This document shows positions 22,773 through 34,448 of a stretch of 64,000 bases of DNA, one piece after another. Position numbers and translations under genes: made by a program. The notes under the pieces are model-generated. The model saw only the letters and a program-made list of their open reading frames with translations. It was not told where the DNA came from and did not search any database. This DNA is from Collybia mongolica (Eukaryota > Basidiomycota > Agaricomycetes > Agaricales > Clitocybaceae): the NCBI GenBank assembly GCA_013420905.1, contig JAAXNY010000010.1, forward strand, positions 1,550,001 to 1,614,000, in the 5' to 3' direction. The number at the start of each line of letters is the position of its first letter. Positions within the stretch are counted from its first letter, which is position 1.

Positions 22773-23771
22773 ATGACTGGCAGTGCACCTCCCATGGCTG
22801 CATCTAACAAGAATACCTCTACAATCAATGCTGGATCCTCCTCAAACTTGGCATTGACCTCCCCCGCTAGCTTTTCACCGTCAGTCTCCAATCTTTTAAC
22901 TGATACTCAAATCACAGCCAAGAATCTTCTCCAGACCGCTCGCAACAAAGTTCTCCAAGCTTGTTGCAACACGAATGAGACCTCTGTTCCCACTGACAAA
23001 ATTTTACTTATGCTAAACCCCCCACATACTACTACTCCCCCACCAAATAACATTTTAATACAATTTGCATCTGCCTTTTCCCAATTCTCCCCAAATACTC
23101 AGAACCAAGCTATGACCCTACTCAACTCCTCAACTGTCTCCACAGTTCCATCACATCCACAATTTCTTTTTTCTACAAATGAAGAACTCCCTGCTTCCTC
23201 TTCATCCAATGATTTCAGATATCCTGTCCATCCTTTCATTGTAAAGCTCGCAGAAAACAAACTACATATTCCTCTCACACTCTTCACATCCAAATCCACA
23301 AACAGGTTATTCAAGGAAACAACAACAATCAAACAAACGACCACCTTCAACACTAACAGTATCAAATGCCACATCATCGACCTCTCTCAATTCCCCAAAG
23401 AGGACTCAATGGACATCATGGACTGGCATGAAGCCTGGAACCGCTACAAAGACTTCCAGATGACATACTGCATACCCAAGATTGCCAAGAGGTGGCAAAA
23501 TTATTATGTCTTTTTATCTAAACATGATGATTTTTGCACTCACTTTCCTGCCATATTGAAATTTGACATAGAACAGCATACCAAATATTCAGTTGACCCT
23601 CATGCCTTCAACAAAGACCAGTATCTTTGTAATCTCGAAGCTGTGAAGCTGGACGTCATGCAAGCTGAAATATGCAAGGCTACACAAGACATGGCTCTCA
23701 CCTGCGCACTGGGTCCATCCACTGCTGGGGCACACTTCGAACCTTATGAAAGAGGATACTGCAAATTTTGA
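22773..23771 (+). CDS. gag-like protein of the DIRS-like element
   Basis: 332 aa beginning MTGSAPPMAAS. The N-terminal third is Ser/Thr/Asn/Pro-rich. The second half (SMDIMDWHEAWNRYKDFQMTYCIPKIAKRWQNYYVFLSKHDDF) is a globular region of the sort seen in ORF1 of mushroom tyrosine-recombinase retroelements. A TGA at 23769 ends it, but reading continues (QNLEGPRSSFCDCDD...), with a cysteine-rich stretch at 23790-23890 that could be a lost zinc knuckle. The true ORF1 was therefore longer. Confidence 0.6.
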   Translation: MTGSAPPMAASNKNTSTINAGSSSNLALTSPASFSPSVSNLLTDTQITAKNLLQTARNKVLQACCNTNETSVPTDKILLMLNPPHTTTPPPNNILIQFASAFSQFSPNTQNQAMTLLNSSTVSTVPSHPQFLFSTNEELPASSSSNDFRYPVHPFIVKLAENKLHIPLTLFTSKSTNRLFKETTTIKQTTTFNTNSIKCHIIDLSQFPKEDSMDIMDWHEAWNRYKDFQMTYCIPKIAKRWQNYYVFLSKHDDFCTHFPAILKFDIEQHTKYSVDPHAFNKDQYLCNLEAVKLDVMQAEICKATQDMALTCALGPSTAGAHFEPYERGYCKF

Positions 23772-24183
23772 CAAAACCTTGAAGGTCCCAGGTCTTCCTT
23801 TTGTGACTGTGATGACAAGCCCGCATCCACCCCCTCCATTCCTCAATGCCTCTGCTGTTGACACAATGGACACAAATTCAGTGACTGTAAGGAAGACACG
23901 ACACCATCAGGCCTTCTGACACACTCGTGCTATCAAAACAACAAACTCACTCTGTGATCCAACTCTAATCCCTTGTGCATTCTCTTCCAACTCAACTCCT
24001 CTTGATGGCCATGCAAGCAGAACCATCCTGAACAGCACCTCTGCTCATGGTGCGGCTCTGCTAGTCACAGAGCCTGTGCACAACTCTGTCAGTGAGCCAT
24101 TGGCTCATATTTTCTTGGAATCACCTCTTGCTTTGACCCATTCCTACAGAGACTGGTGATCTCTCCCTACTTCCAATGATACC

Positions 24184-25648
24184 TTGCCTCCACACATTTA
24201 TTTTGACAATCTCCAGCCTGAACCGCCCTCACCTTATGACCTCAATCTGGACTACATGAACATCCACACTCCTTATTCAGCTCCCCAATTCGAACTCTTC
24301 TTGGAATGCACTGGACTTCTCAAATGCTATCCTGAACTCCCTTTCAAAATTGCCAATGGGTTTCCCCTTGGAAACCTTGCACCTGTCACAAACACACATG
24401 CACCCCCCAACCTCCCAGGCACCACCATCCACTCAGATACCATCCAAGCTTACATAGCCAACAAACTTCATCTTGGGCGGTTCTCTGGTCCACTCACTCA
24501 TCAGGAACTAGAAGAAAGAATCAGGCCCTTCCACTCCTCACCTCTTCAGGTTGCCACAAAGGAGGGTGTGCCAGGCAAACTTGACAAATATCATGTTTGT
24601 CACCACCTCTCATATAAGGGCAAACTATGCTCCTCTATCAATGACAAAATTGATATGGATGAATATCCTACTTGCTGGGGTAAAGCAACCGACATTGCAG
24701 AAATTGTATGTTGTCATCCCCAACTCTCTTCTCTCCCTCTCCCCCACATCTCTCTCATATCATCCCCTCTTATATACTATCATGTAGCACTCGCTATGAT
24801 ATGTACTCTGATATCAATCTATCAATCTATTACCAAATCTTCATATCATCTACCTCTTCTTCATTTCTCAGAATGGAAGTTATTTGCAGAATGGGGCCCC
24901 ATACCCTCAATTTGTTTGAAGGACACCGCTTAGACTATGGATGCTTGTGCATTCCATTCATTTTTCCAAGATGATCTCTCCCCACACCATTGTGTTGTCA
25001 ATCACATAATCTGACAAAGATTTCTCCCAGGTTATGGCAGCTCCTCCTGGTGCGCAATCAGCCACTCTTGACGTCGAAGGTGCATATTGCACAGTGCCCA
25101 TCAAACCCAATCACAAGTGCTTCCTCATTGTTTGATTTGAAGATGTCTTCTACATTGACCATAATGTCCCCTTTGGACTCACCTCTGCTTTGGGCCTCCA
25201 AGGCAAAATTGCCAATGCAACCATTGACATCTGGAAGCACTATGAAGTCACCCCTGCAGTCAAATGGGTCGATGACTTCAATATCTTTCATTTTCCCAAG
25301 CCTCATGGTTTCTACCTCGGTATCAGTAATGGTGTCAAATATCATTACAGATATGATCTCACATCTATCAAAGATGTTATAGCTCTGTTGGGAATCCCTT
25401 GGCACAAGGAGAAAGGCCAAGAATTCTCTGACATGTTTACCTATGTTGGTTTCTTTTGGGACCTCCCCAACAAGACTGTATCCCTCCCCAATGCTAAACA
25501 AGACAAATGTCTTCATTGCCTCTCGCGATTCATCTCAGTGTATGAGAGCTCTCAAGTCCCCAAGCACAAGGCACAGAAAATCATTGGTGTTCTCTCTCAC
25601 ATCATGTTTGTACACAGACATGGTTGTTCCTATATGACCAACCTTTAT
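24184..25648 (+). pseudogene. Reverse transcriptase of the DIRS-like element
   Basis: First part (24184-24700) reads PFKIANGFPLGNLAPV..., VATKEGVPGKLDKYHVCHHLSY, INDKIDMDEYPTCWG, the conserved N-terminal RT region. A non-homologous ~250 bp stretch (about 24720-25020) interrupts it. The second part (25028-25648) has GAQSATLDVEGAYCTVPIKP (catalytic Asp), FYIDHNVPFGLTSALG and KWVDDFNIF (catalytic pair as VDD), then KTVSLPNAKQDK. One TGA sits between CFLIV and FEDVFYIDH. Not functional. Confidence 0.8.
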
Positions 25649-25699
25649 TGATGGCTCACCAGCTTCCTCAGCAACTACATCCCATGATATCTCAGTTCC

Positions 25700-26225
25700 T
25701 TGGCCCTATCAGACCTTCATTGGTGGTATAATCTTCTCTCTGGGACCCACCCACCCCGTTCCCTTGCACCTTGTGAGCCAACACGCAACTACAACATTTG
25801 GGTTGATGCATCTACCGAATGGGGGATTGGCCTGCTCTGGGGCAAATGCTGGGCAGCATGGCGCTTAAAAAAAGGGTGGAGAGGCCCAGGCAGAGATATT
25901 GGCTGGCTTGAGGGCATAGCCGTAGAACTTGCTCTTCTTGCAACAAAAGGAATGGGTGTACAAAATGTGGATGTTCTCATCCGCAGTGACAACAAAGGGG
26001 TTATTGGTGCCTTTGTGAAGGGCTGGTCCTCTAATTTTATGATGAATCTCTGCATCCGTTGCTCAGATGAACTCTATGCCACAACCAGTATTTCTCCAAC
26101 GCTTGTCTATGTAAACACAGCTGTTAACCTCGCGGACCCCATATCCCATGGCTTATTCCCATCCCCCTCATCTCAACTTGCCATAACCATCCCCATACAC
26201 CTCTCACTCACTCCATACACCACAC
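25700..26225 (+). pseudogene. RNase H-like domain of the DIRS-like element
   Basis: Reads LHWWYNLLSG, NIWVDASTEWGIGLLWG (first Asp), WLEGIAVELALLA (Glu), VLIRSDNKGVIGAFVKG (Asp) and NLADPISHG, the RNase H order found after RT in DIRS-like elements. The frame is open here but isolated by stops upstream (TGA at 25649-25651 and 25684-25686). Confidence 0.75.
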
Positions 26226-26556
26226 ATGTCTCCCTCTGATCTCACCACATTCCTGCAAGGTGTCAATGTTGAAGTGCAAGCAGCTGCCTTCTATGCTAAC
26301 ACACCCTCATTAAACATTCGTCGTGCCACTTCTCTATCCATTCACAGTTGTCTATGTATTCCCTGCAAACCTCGCAAAGATACTCATATCACACCCTCCT
26401 CTAATCAACCCCCAGTGCTTGCCAGCAAGCGCCTCTTACTCTGGACTACACCTCACTCCAACACATTTCAGACCTTGCTTGAAGCTAGTCTTCCAGATGC
26501 CACCATCCTCAAACTCTTCAAAGTCATGTTGCACTCTCTTGATGAGAGCACACGTA

Positions 26557-28173
26557 CAGTAGGTCAAAAAACTGTCCCAATGTTTGGTCATTTTATAATG
26601 ATTTACTTATAACAGAGTACTGGGAATTAATATCATTCTGAGAAAAATATATATGATACTACACCATATTAGCTTTGAAATGAGCCCTTACTTTCCTTAT
26701 TTGAATAAAAACTCATTTCATAACAAATTGAACAAAATAATTACTCATTGGGACAGTTTTTTGACCTATGCTTAATTTTGGCAAGATCTTTACTGCAGCA
26801 AGCTTTAACATCATGTGATGTATTGTGGGAACAATAAACAAAGTCATGTGACCATGTTGATATAAATTCAACATGTTTCCATCATTACAATCATTCTTTC
26901 CTTCCCCCATCATCTCATGAGACCTACATCTTCTACCCAATGCCTTTCTGTGATCTCCCTTCTTCAAGAAGGTTATACCTTGCATCAGATCCAGTCCAAA
27001 ACCACTCTGGGAAAGTCTACCATTGGGAGAATCAAGAAGGAACTGGATATGGACAAGGAAAACCACAGGGGGGGACGTCCTTCTAAGCTCTCTCCTGGTG
27101 ACAAATGGTCAATTATTTGACAAATCACCACTGGAAGGCTTGATAATGCTGTAGAGGCCACCCATTTCATCAACCAAACTCTTCCCAACCCTGTCACACC
27201 CCAAACAGTCAGGAATGCACTCAAAAAGAATGACTTTTGTAGTGTTGTCAAGAGAAAACGTCCTCTTCTCAAAAAGGCTTATCAACTGCAACATCTTCAA
27301 TGGGCAAGATACCATGAAAACTGGACAGTGGAGGATTGGAAAAGGATCTTATGGTCAGATGAGGTCAAAATCAACAGGATTGGGTCAGATGGAAGGACTT
27401 ATACTTGGAAGAAGAAGGGAGAACCACTTTCTGACAGAACCACCACTCCTACTGTCAAACATGGAGGAGGAAATAATCTTATGGTGTGGGGTTGTATGGG
27501 GTGGAATGGAGTAGGAGTGCTTACATAGGTCCAGGGGATTATGAATGCAGACCAATACTGCCAGATTTTGGATGGGGGAGTAGTGGAAAGCTTTGAAAAG
27601 CTGGAGATGCCAGAGGGAGAGAGGATGTTTCAGCAGGACAATGACTCCAAACATGCATCCAACAAGGCAACCAAGTGGTTTGAAGACAACAATATTGATG
27701 TTATGGTCTGGCCAGCACAATCCCCTGACATCAACCCCATTGAACATCTCTGGGTAGTGTTGAAGAAGGCACTCAAGAAATACCCAACAGCCCCCAAAGG
27801 AGTACATGAGTTGTGGGATAGGGTGGTAGTGGAATGGAATGGAATTCCACCAGAAACATGCCAGACACTTATAGAAAGCATGTCTAGAAGGGTTCAAGCA
27901 GTTATTAAGGCAAAAGGTGGTCATACCAAGTATTAATTGTGTAAATAGAGACTTTGGAGTGTAGGTCAAAAAACTGTCCCAATGAGTAATTATTTTGTTC
28001 AATTTGTTATGAAATGAGTTTTTATTCAAATAAGGAAAGTAGGGGCTCATTTCAAAGCTAATATAGTGTAGTATCATATATATATTTCTCAGAATGATAT
28101 TAATCTCCAGTACTCTGTTATAAGTAAATCATTATAAAATGACCAAACATTGGGACAGTTTTTTGACCTACTG
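26557..28173 (+). mobile_element. Tc1/mariner element 2 (1617 bp) nested in the tyrosine recombinase
   Basis: Flanked by TA at 26555-26556 and 28174-28175. TIRs about 210 bp begin CAGTAGGTCAAAAAACTGTC. As in element 1, an inverted copy of the outer motif closes each arm (near 26745-26768 and 27963-27985). Related to element 1 but clearly diverged, and in the opposite orientation. Confidence 0.93.
26917..27936 (+). pseudogene. Tc1-family transposase, two in-frame stops
   Basis: The same 339-codon layout as element 1: HTH (GKSTIGRIKKEL), GGRPSKLS, WSDEVKINRIGSDG, QQDNDSKHAS, SPDINPIEHLW, so DD34E is kept. A TGA after KWSII replaces the arginine present in element 1, and a TAG follows GVGVLT. 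These two changes inactivate it. The rest of the frame is uninterrupted, suggesting recent loss. Confidence 0.9.
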
Positions 28174-29161
28174 TAGCAATTATGGAGCAGGACTCCTTTG
28201 CTTCACCCAATTCTGTGATGCTGATAACATCCCAAAGACTGATCAGATGCCAGCATCCGAACCACTTCTCTCCTTTGCTGCCTCTGCTGCCAGTCTCACC
28301 TCAGAGAAGACTCTATCCAACTGGTTGGCTGGTCTCCACTATTGGCATGTTGTCAATGGTGCTCCCTGGCATAGTGCTGACATGCTTCATCATATACGGC
28401 ATGGATTTGCCAAACTTGTTCCACCCTCTGCAAAATGTGCAAAGCGTCCCCCCATCACCATTGAGGCCATGGTCACCTTAAAAGCCAGACTAGATCTCTC
28501 TAATGCCTTTGATGCGGCAGTCTGGGCAACCACATGCGTCACATTCTGGTCTTGCTGCAGACTTGGCAAGCTTCTTATTCCCAGCCTTAATCTCTTTGAC
28601 CCCACTAAGCATGTCTCTTGCATCGCCATCACCATCACCAACCATGTACTTCCCAATGGTACTGCCTACACAACATTTCACATACCATGGACCAAGACCA
28701 CCACTCAAGAAGGTGCCAATATCTCTATCACATCATGCAAACATGCATGCTGTTCCCTGGCAGCCTTGTGACATCATCTATCTGCCAACACCCTTATTCA
28801 TAACACTGCCCCTCTGTTCTCCTTCGAGACGGCTGATGGCACTTGGGTGCCAATGACCAAGCCCTGGTTCATGTCACATTGCAATGATGTTTGGGTGGCG
28901 GCTGGGTTCCCAGACATGCCAGGCCATGCCTTTCACATTGGCGGGGCCACTGAACTGCTCCTGCAGGGCATCAACCTTGACATTGTTGTAACTCAAGGGC
29001 ACTGGAAGTCCTGCACTTTCCTTGAATATTTGCAGAGAATTGAAGTCATCCTTCCCCTGTTCATTTCAAACTCTTTGAACTCTTCTCGTATGCTTAACCT
29101 TGAAGCCTCTATGTCTCCCTTTGCTCACCAACATTGTCTTACTCTCCCCTGCTCCATGTAG

Positions 29162-30101
29162 TTGTTGCTACTTCATAGCCTTGTTTACTCTCATAGTATT
29201 ATCATGACAGTCTGGAAGAAATGTATCAAATGCTTCTGTTATGTCTTTTAGCCAATTCTTTAATTCACTTGCCCAGCTCTGGTTTGGTGTGCCTGGCTCC
29301 AAAGGAGACTTGACCATTGTGAGCTGTGCTCTTTTCAGGTGCAGTCTTGTTTCCCCTTCAGACCCTATTTCCATCTGCAGGACCAACAGGGCACACTCCG
29401 AAGATTCTGATTATACATCTCGTTCTCATCTTTCCATTTTGAAAGAGATGCATTGCATCTCAAGATGTAGCCTGTCACATGATAAATCACAGGACTTTTA
29501 GAATCTTCCCCCAAACCATGGAAAATCTTACTTGCAATGTCACAGCAAATTAGATTTTACATTGATCTCACATGTCTTTTAACTAGCGCATCCATACAAA
29601 GCTGCTGTCAGATCAAATTATTACCTGCAATATCTATCTTATCTCTTGCCATCTACAACGATGTGCAATTAAAATATGAACCTCCCCATGGCCTTGCCGT
29701 GGCTAGAGTCATGTTTTGAGTGTGACAGAACATCTATACATTATATTTCCCTCATTTTGGCTTGTGTCTGTTTTTCTGCACCACTTCCACACACCTTGAC
29801 CATCTTGGGAACCACTTCACTGACAAGCTCTCAATGCCAAGGAACAACCCATCAGGAAAGAATGCACATGGAGAAAAAATATGTCAGTATCATCTGAAGA
29901 ATATCCATTGAGCCATGTTAATTTCCCCTCTAGATCCAGCAGACCCAATCCTGAAGGACACTTTACATCAATATGCAAAGGAGAGACTTACTGTCAAGGA
30001 ACAACTTGAGTGCCTATGAGTTGAGTTTAAGCTTGTTATTGGGTAAGTCATAAGATGTAAGATTCTTTTTTTTGTGCTTTGTTGAATGAAGCTGGTCATT
30101 T
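29162..30101. other. Non-coding stretch downstream of the DIRS-like element
   Basis: No gene or clear repeat is recognised. The right end of the DIRS-like element should lie here. Confidence 0.4.
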
Positions 30102-30602
30102 TTGAACAGGAAATCAAAGTTAATGGAGCTAAACAACCAGTTTGATGTGCCTTCTGTAAGAAAGCTGCCATCTAAAGATGTTGCAACATGTGCTATTCTC
30201 AAGAAAATTGCTGCTGATCTGGCACAGAGGAATGGTGTAGGTGCCATTGGTACTTTTTTGAGCAACAATGGAATGCCAATCCCAGATTTGTCATGCCAGT
30301 ATATGCTCCTTGGGTTTCAACATAAGTATTTTCTTGCAGAGACTTCATTCACCATGTTCTTTCAGAGCATGCACCTGAAGGCCTTGCAGCACAATTCCCT
30401 GGTGCATGTGTAATACCATGCTCAAAACTGTCAGCCATTGGACTGTTTCATCAGGATTACTCTGATGGTCATGATAAACTTAATGCACAGGCTCTCCAGA
30501 TGGGTGATGTGTCTTTGCCAATTTACAGGATGAAAGATCAATGGTCAAGCTTAATTAAATACCTTGTCACTGTTCCTGATAATTGCGTAACAATTGGACA
30601 CA
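30102..30602 (+). pseudogene. Relic of an rve-type integrase-core protein
   Basis: Readings VRKLPSKDVATCAILKKIAADLAQRNGVGAIGTFLSNNGMPIP and, in other frames, HHVLSEHAPEGLAAQFPGA and DGHDKLNAQALQMGDVSLPIYRMKDQWSSLIKYLVTVPDN. This order matches multicopy basidiomycete proteins with an integrase catalytic core, where the Asp of DGH starts the DDE triad. It is cut at VTIGHI by repeat R (30606). Broken frame, no function. Confidence 0.6.
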
Positions 30603-30605
30603 TTA

Positions 30606-30750
30606 CAAGTCCTTATGTTGACATAAGTAACTTGTTCATCATCCTGGGTTTGCGGGGAAAATTCAGCATACCCAACAAGATTCAGTGCTGTTTTTCCCAC
30701 AGTTAGTAATTTTGAAGTGTTCCAAGATTTCATTAGAACATGATCAGTAA
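30606..30750. repeat. Repeat R, copy 3 end segment (left of repeat M copy 1)
   Basis: 145 bp matching the R terminus at 10935-11080, starting after TTA (30603-30605). It stops at GATCAGTAA, where repeat M begins. The expected continuation (AGTAAACATTTTG...) is found in opposite orientation ending at 35663. Confidence 0.75.
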
Positions 30751-32341
30751 TTACAAGTTCTTTAGTTTACTAAAGATGAGTTCTTTATCAACCCAGTTTT
30801 TGGGCAAAAAATTGATTGATTGATTGATTGATTGATTCATATTTCAACACCGTGGGAAAATATTACCATAATGGGTTTTTTCTTCTCTTATAGCTTTTTA
30901 CAGCATTTCTCCACAAATACAAAGTATTGTGACATAATTGGGATGCTTACATAATGCTTTTGATGGTGCCATCAAAATTATGCATATCTAATGTTTCAAA
31001 GCATCATGTTTCAAAATTTATTTTGTGTTTTTCTCCATAACCAGTAAAGCTATTAAATTTGTTTTTATATGTTTGGAATGTACAAACATGGCTCTACAAT
31101 TTCCTTGTTGAGCATATTTTTCCCACGGTCCATTTTGAGCGAAATATCAGAAATGTCCAGATTCAGCTAGTTTTGAAGGTCTTTTTTTTTTTTTTTTGGT
31201 CATATAATAATATTAAGCGCATGTGGGTTTGACCCAGCTACATGTGGGCATAGACACCTATTACCACTAAGTAATCTGTAATGAGCCATCAGGGTGGAGC
31301 TGTACACTAAGTTGCTCTCCAGGTCATATTACTGGTCTAGACTGAGGATACCTGCAGTCCAACAGTATTGTACTGTACCATGTCTGAACCTCCCAATGCC
31401 TTAAAGGTTTGCCTTTGCTTGTCGGGGCATGGTCCCCTCCCTTCACATTGGTACCCCGTTCCACTCCCCTCCTGGTATTCTCAGGTCGCCCTGGAAACCC
31501 ATTACTCCCCCCTGGTGTCGAAGATAAATGTCCAAACTAAATGAACGACCCATACCTCAAATCTGCTCCCCCTCTCCTGAATCCCCCCTATTACTTGCCC
31601 CCCTGTTCCACACCACTCTCCCAAAGTGATGACTCCCCTCAAAATGAGGCTGCCAAATCCCACCATTGGTTGATAAACTGGCATTCTCCCCAAGAGGTGT
31701 GCTCTGTGCAGGGACAGTAGCTGATCCTTTTGTATTTGGGTGTAGTGGTTAAGCGAGTATGAATAAATTGTCGAAAATGTTGGTGGTGACACTCCCTAAG
31801 GATCTGCGCAAAGCAGAGTACTAGAGTTGTGGTGTCCTTGTGTGGCCTGGTAGTTGATGAGGTGGATGTGAATGGATTAGTAAAGCCCCCAGTACAGGCA
31901 AGATGAGATGACCCTGCAGATAGTCAGGATCAGCTCTGATAAGTTAGAAATTTGGATATGGTATAAAAGGATAGTGGCCCAGGCCAAAAGAGTGGTCTGG
32001 TGAAAGGCAATCTTGATTAGGGATGAGGTGTTAGGTAGTTTAGGGATGACCTAGTGCAGGAGGGATGAATTCCCATGGTTGGATGGTGGTGGTAAAAGAT
32101 CAAGAAGCGTTGAATGGTGTTTTCTCCATAGCCAGGCAAGCTATGGCATTGGGTTTTGTGCACAGGCATTTCTTGTTTACTTGGTAACATTTTCCCATGG
32201 TCACATGACCTCTATAAACTATCACCTACATTGTTTCTAGTCATTTTTACAACTTCCTGAATGTGGAATGGACTTATTTCTCCTAAGAAAAGAAATAAAG
32301 AATGAGTACATGCCACACAGTGTGTTGGCCCACTCCACCCA
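30751..32341. repeat. Repeat M, copy 1 (contains S copy 4)
   Basis: Matches 35664-36548 in inverted orientation. Starts TTACAAGTTC after AGTAA, carries a (TTGA)n microsatellite at 30813-30838, and ends ...CACTCCACCCA next to another AGTAA. About 240 bp present in copy 2 is absent here, at the place where S copy 4 lies. No coding sequence. Confidence 0.7.
31182..32110 (-). mobile_element. Poly(A)-tailed dispersed repeat S, copy 4, inside repeat M
   Basis: Same structure as copy 3: T run at the left, 5' end ...AAGATCAAGAAGCGT at the right. The flanks TTGAAGGT and TTGAATGGT may be an imperfect target duplication. Confidence 0.8.
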
Positions 32342-34448
32342 AGTAAAGTAGGGACTCAGACTCTCAGATGGACTGTGTGAAAAGATTAAGAAGCTTGAAA
32401 ATGTAGATCTATATTTGTATATTCCAAATACACAACCAACTCAGTAGCTTCTCTGGGGACTTTACACTGAGCTACATGAGCCACACAGACCACACAGACA
32501 AATGCAGATGTCTGCAGACTGAGCTCAGACCCTGTTTGGCAGGGAGTCCTGCTTAATTAGCAGTCTATACCTGAGCCAAGTCAAAGCTAAGTCCATAAAT
32601 CCATACTGTTAGTTGGATGCTCAGACCCAGCTTAGAACAACTCCTCATGGAGTCTATGCAGACTGTCCAAATTGCTTGCTTCATTATACATAGTTACCAT
32701 TACTTATTTAATGCATAAAAATGCAATATTTTGGAGAGTCAAATACAAGGCCTCAAGTTACCTGTCATGTGCATAAAGCATGCAGATTAACCATTTGGCA
32801 ATATGAGCTTATCATTCCAAGCTGCTTGTTGTTATAATGACCCCCTGCTGCCCACTCTTGGCCATTACTGGCAATGGCTGAGCATTGTTGATGGGTGCCA
32901 CATCACCCATCAGCCTTTTTGTCAACCACCACCACTATATCCCCAGTTGCACCTTCCATCACCTCCCTGCTTTATGATTGTACACAACACTGCCAAATAC
33001 AATGCCAGGTTCTACTGCTATGGATACCACTACCCTCTCTTATACCTACCTCTCTCAGTGATAATGACAACTGCCAAATCACAAGCAATAAGAGCTGCAG
33101 CAAGAACCACAGAGGGACTTGCCACATTACCAGTGGCTGCCTGCCCACATCTGCTAGTGAGCAGCTAGCATGGTGGACATGGGTGGTGCAGTGATATATT
33201 CCCTATGGTAGAACCATCACCTGGTGGGTGGGTGTGCACCCCTAGATGTGCTGTCTAGGCCAAGTAGTGCCAACCTCTCCTGTGCCTAAACCAGATGTGT
33301 ATAAGGTGAGTGCATATGTGCCCCACATCTAGTTGCTCAGATATACATTGCTCTATTGTATATACACCTATATGCTGCTGTATACCTTGAGACTATCTTA
33401 GTGTAATTCTATATACCTTGTGATATGTTCCTTATCCCTTTCACAGATATTAGTTTACTTCTGACTAACACCCCACCCCTCTAATATTTGCACAGCTCTA
33501 TATTAGAATTTGAAAAAACCCAAGAAGAGAGAAGTTCCAGAAGTGTCCAGATGAAGCACCAGAATGACCACAACAGTTGTATTGGCAATAATCTGGCTAA
33601 GTCTAGTACAGGTGGCTCAGTGATTTGGCATTGAGTATGTGAGACAAAAAGTCATGTGAATCTAAATCTAACACTCTAGTGGGCTGATATAGACTTCTGG
33701 TATCCCCACAGTATTTATCCAATGTACCTATATATAGATGGGGTTGCCTAATTACAGATAGCACCTTTGCAATGAATTAGACCCAGATTTCTTGTAATAA
33801 AGCCCATTTGTCCTCTGTTGCCCCCTTTCCTGTGTGACTGAACCCTGCTGCTCATATCAATTCCCCCTTCTAACACTCAGTGTAATACAGCCCTTTACAG
33901 TATGGTAGGGTATGGGTAGTATTTTACTGATGCACAACCCCAGACCATAGACAACTCCCATCCTCTAGAGTACCACTACATACAGAAGACCACCTACTGC
34001 AGCAGCATGCAAACACAACCCACCCCTTACACATCCTACACCTACAAGCACTAATGCAAAACCAAATAAGGGGGCAGTGGTAGCTGAGAACAGCAGGGGA
34101 GTGGCAGGCTTGGGTGGGGGACAAGCTCTTGTGTAAGCTTGATAAGGAAGTAATATCAATTCAAATGCCTATAATAGAAACAAGTTCCCACAGTATTGAA
34201 ATGTATATCAACTATTCAACACTTAATAACTTTTTTTTAGTCTTGCATCCTGGGTTAATCAAGAACTTACCAGATATGCTAAAAATAGATATATGATCAT
34301 CAAACACAAACCTCAAACAAATGTATATATGCCTGTTGAGTGTTTTTTTGTTGTAATATCACATACTATATTTAACCATACTCAGATAGCTAGCCATTGT
34401 CAAGATATTGAGCATGCTATATTCCAGGAACATTCACATTGACTTGTT
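32342..34448. other. Non-coding stretch (part of an apparently inverted segment), with a Q repeat copy
   Basis: No gene is recognised. It holds a copy of repeat Q at about 33710-33900; the rest is unique by eye. The open frame at 32803-33168 has no motif. Confidence 0.5.
33710..33900. repeat. Dispersed repeat Q, intact copy (empty site for the Ulp1-DDE transposon)
   Basis: Shares an AATGTACCTATATA...GATGG start, GCACCTTTGCAAT, a CCCTTTCCTGTGTG block and a CAGCCCTTTACAG end with the two halves at about 47895-48026 and 52371-52439. It shows what the target looked like before insertion of the transposon. Confidence 0.7.

Larger units (their letters stand above)
22469..29161 (+). mobile_element. 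DIRS-like tyrosine-recombinase retrotransposon, degenerate, split by Tc1 element 2
   Basis: Order on the + strand: gag-like ORF (22773-23771), reverse transcriptase (24184-25648), RNase H (25700-26210), tyrosine recombinase (26226-26556 and 28176-29161). An RT with VDDF in place of YxDD, and a tyrosine recombinase instead of a DDE integrase, define DIRS-like elements. Ends were not found; the left flank has a hairpin at 22513-22560. The stops are mostly TGA at expected arginines. No copy of the usual split direct or inverted repeats could be matched by eye. Confidence 0.8.
26226..29161 (+). pseudogene. Tyrosine recombinase of the DIRS-like element, cut by Tc1 element 2
   Basis: The N-terminal SAM-like domain lies in 26226-26556 (VLASKRLLLWTTPHSNTF... 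LDESTRT). Removing the Tc1 element and one TA rejoins the frame exactly to SNYGAGLLCFTQFCD at 28176. The catalytic domain follows: CCRLGKLLIPS (Arg), HIPWTKTT, then a TGA in AAL*HHL, and GHAFHIGGATELLLQGI where the family has HxxR, so that arginine has become His. The Tyr is kept in FLEYLQRIE. It resolves circular cDNA into the genome in active relatives; this copy is dead by stop and by catalytic change. Confidence 0.82.

Noticed and set aside
32803..33168. 121-codon + strand ORF
   Set aside because: No domain; lies in the apparently inverted non-coding segment; His/Pro/Cys-rich chance reading.
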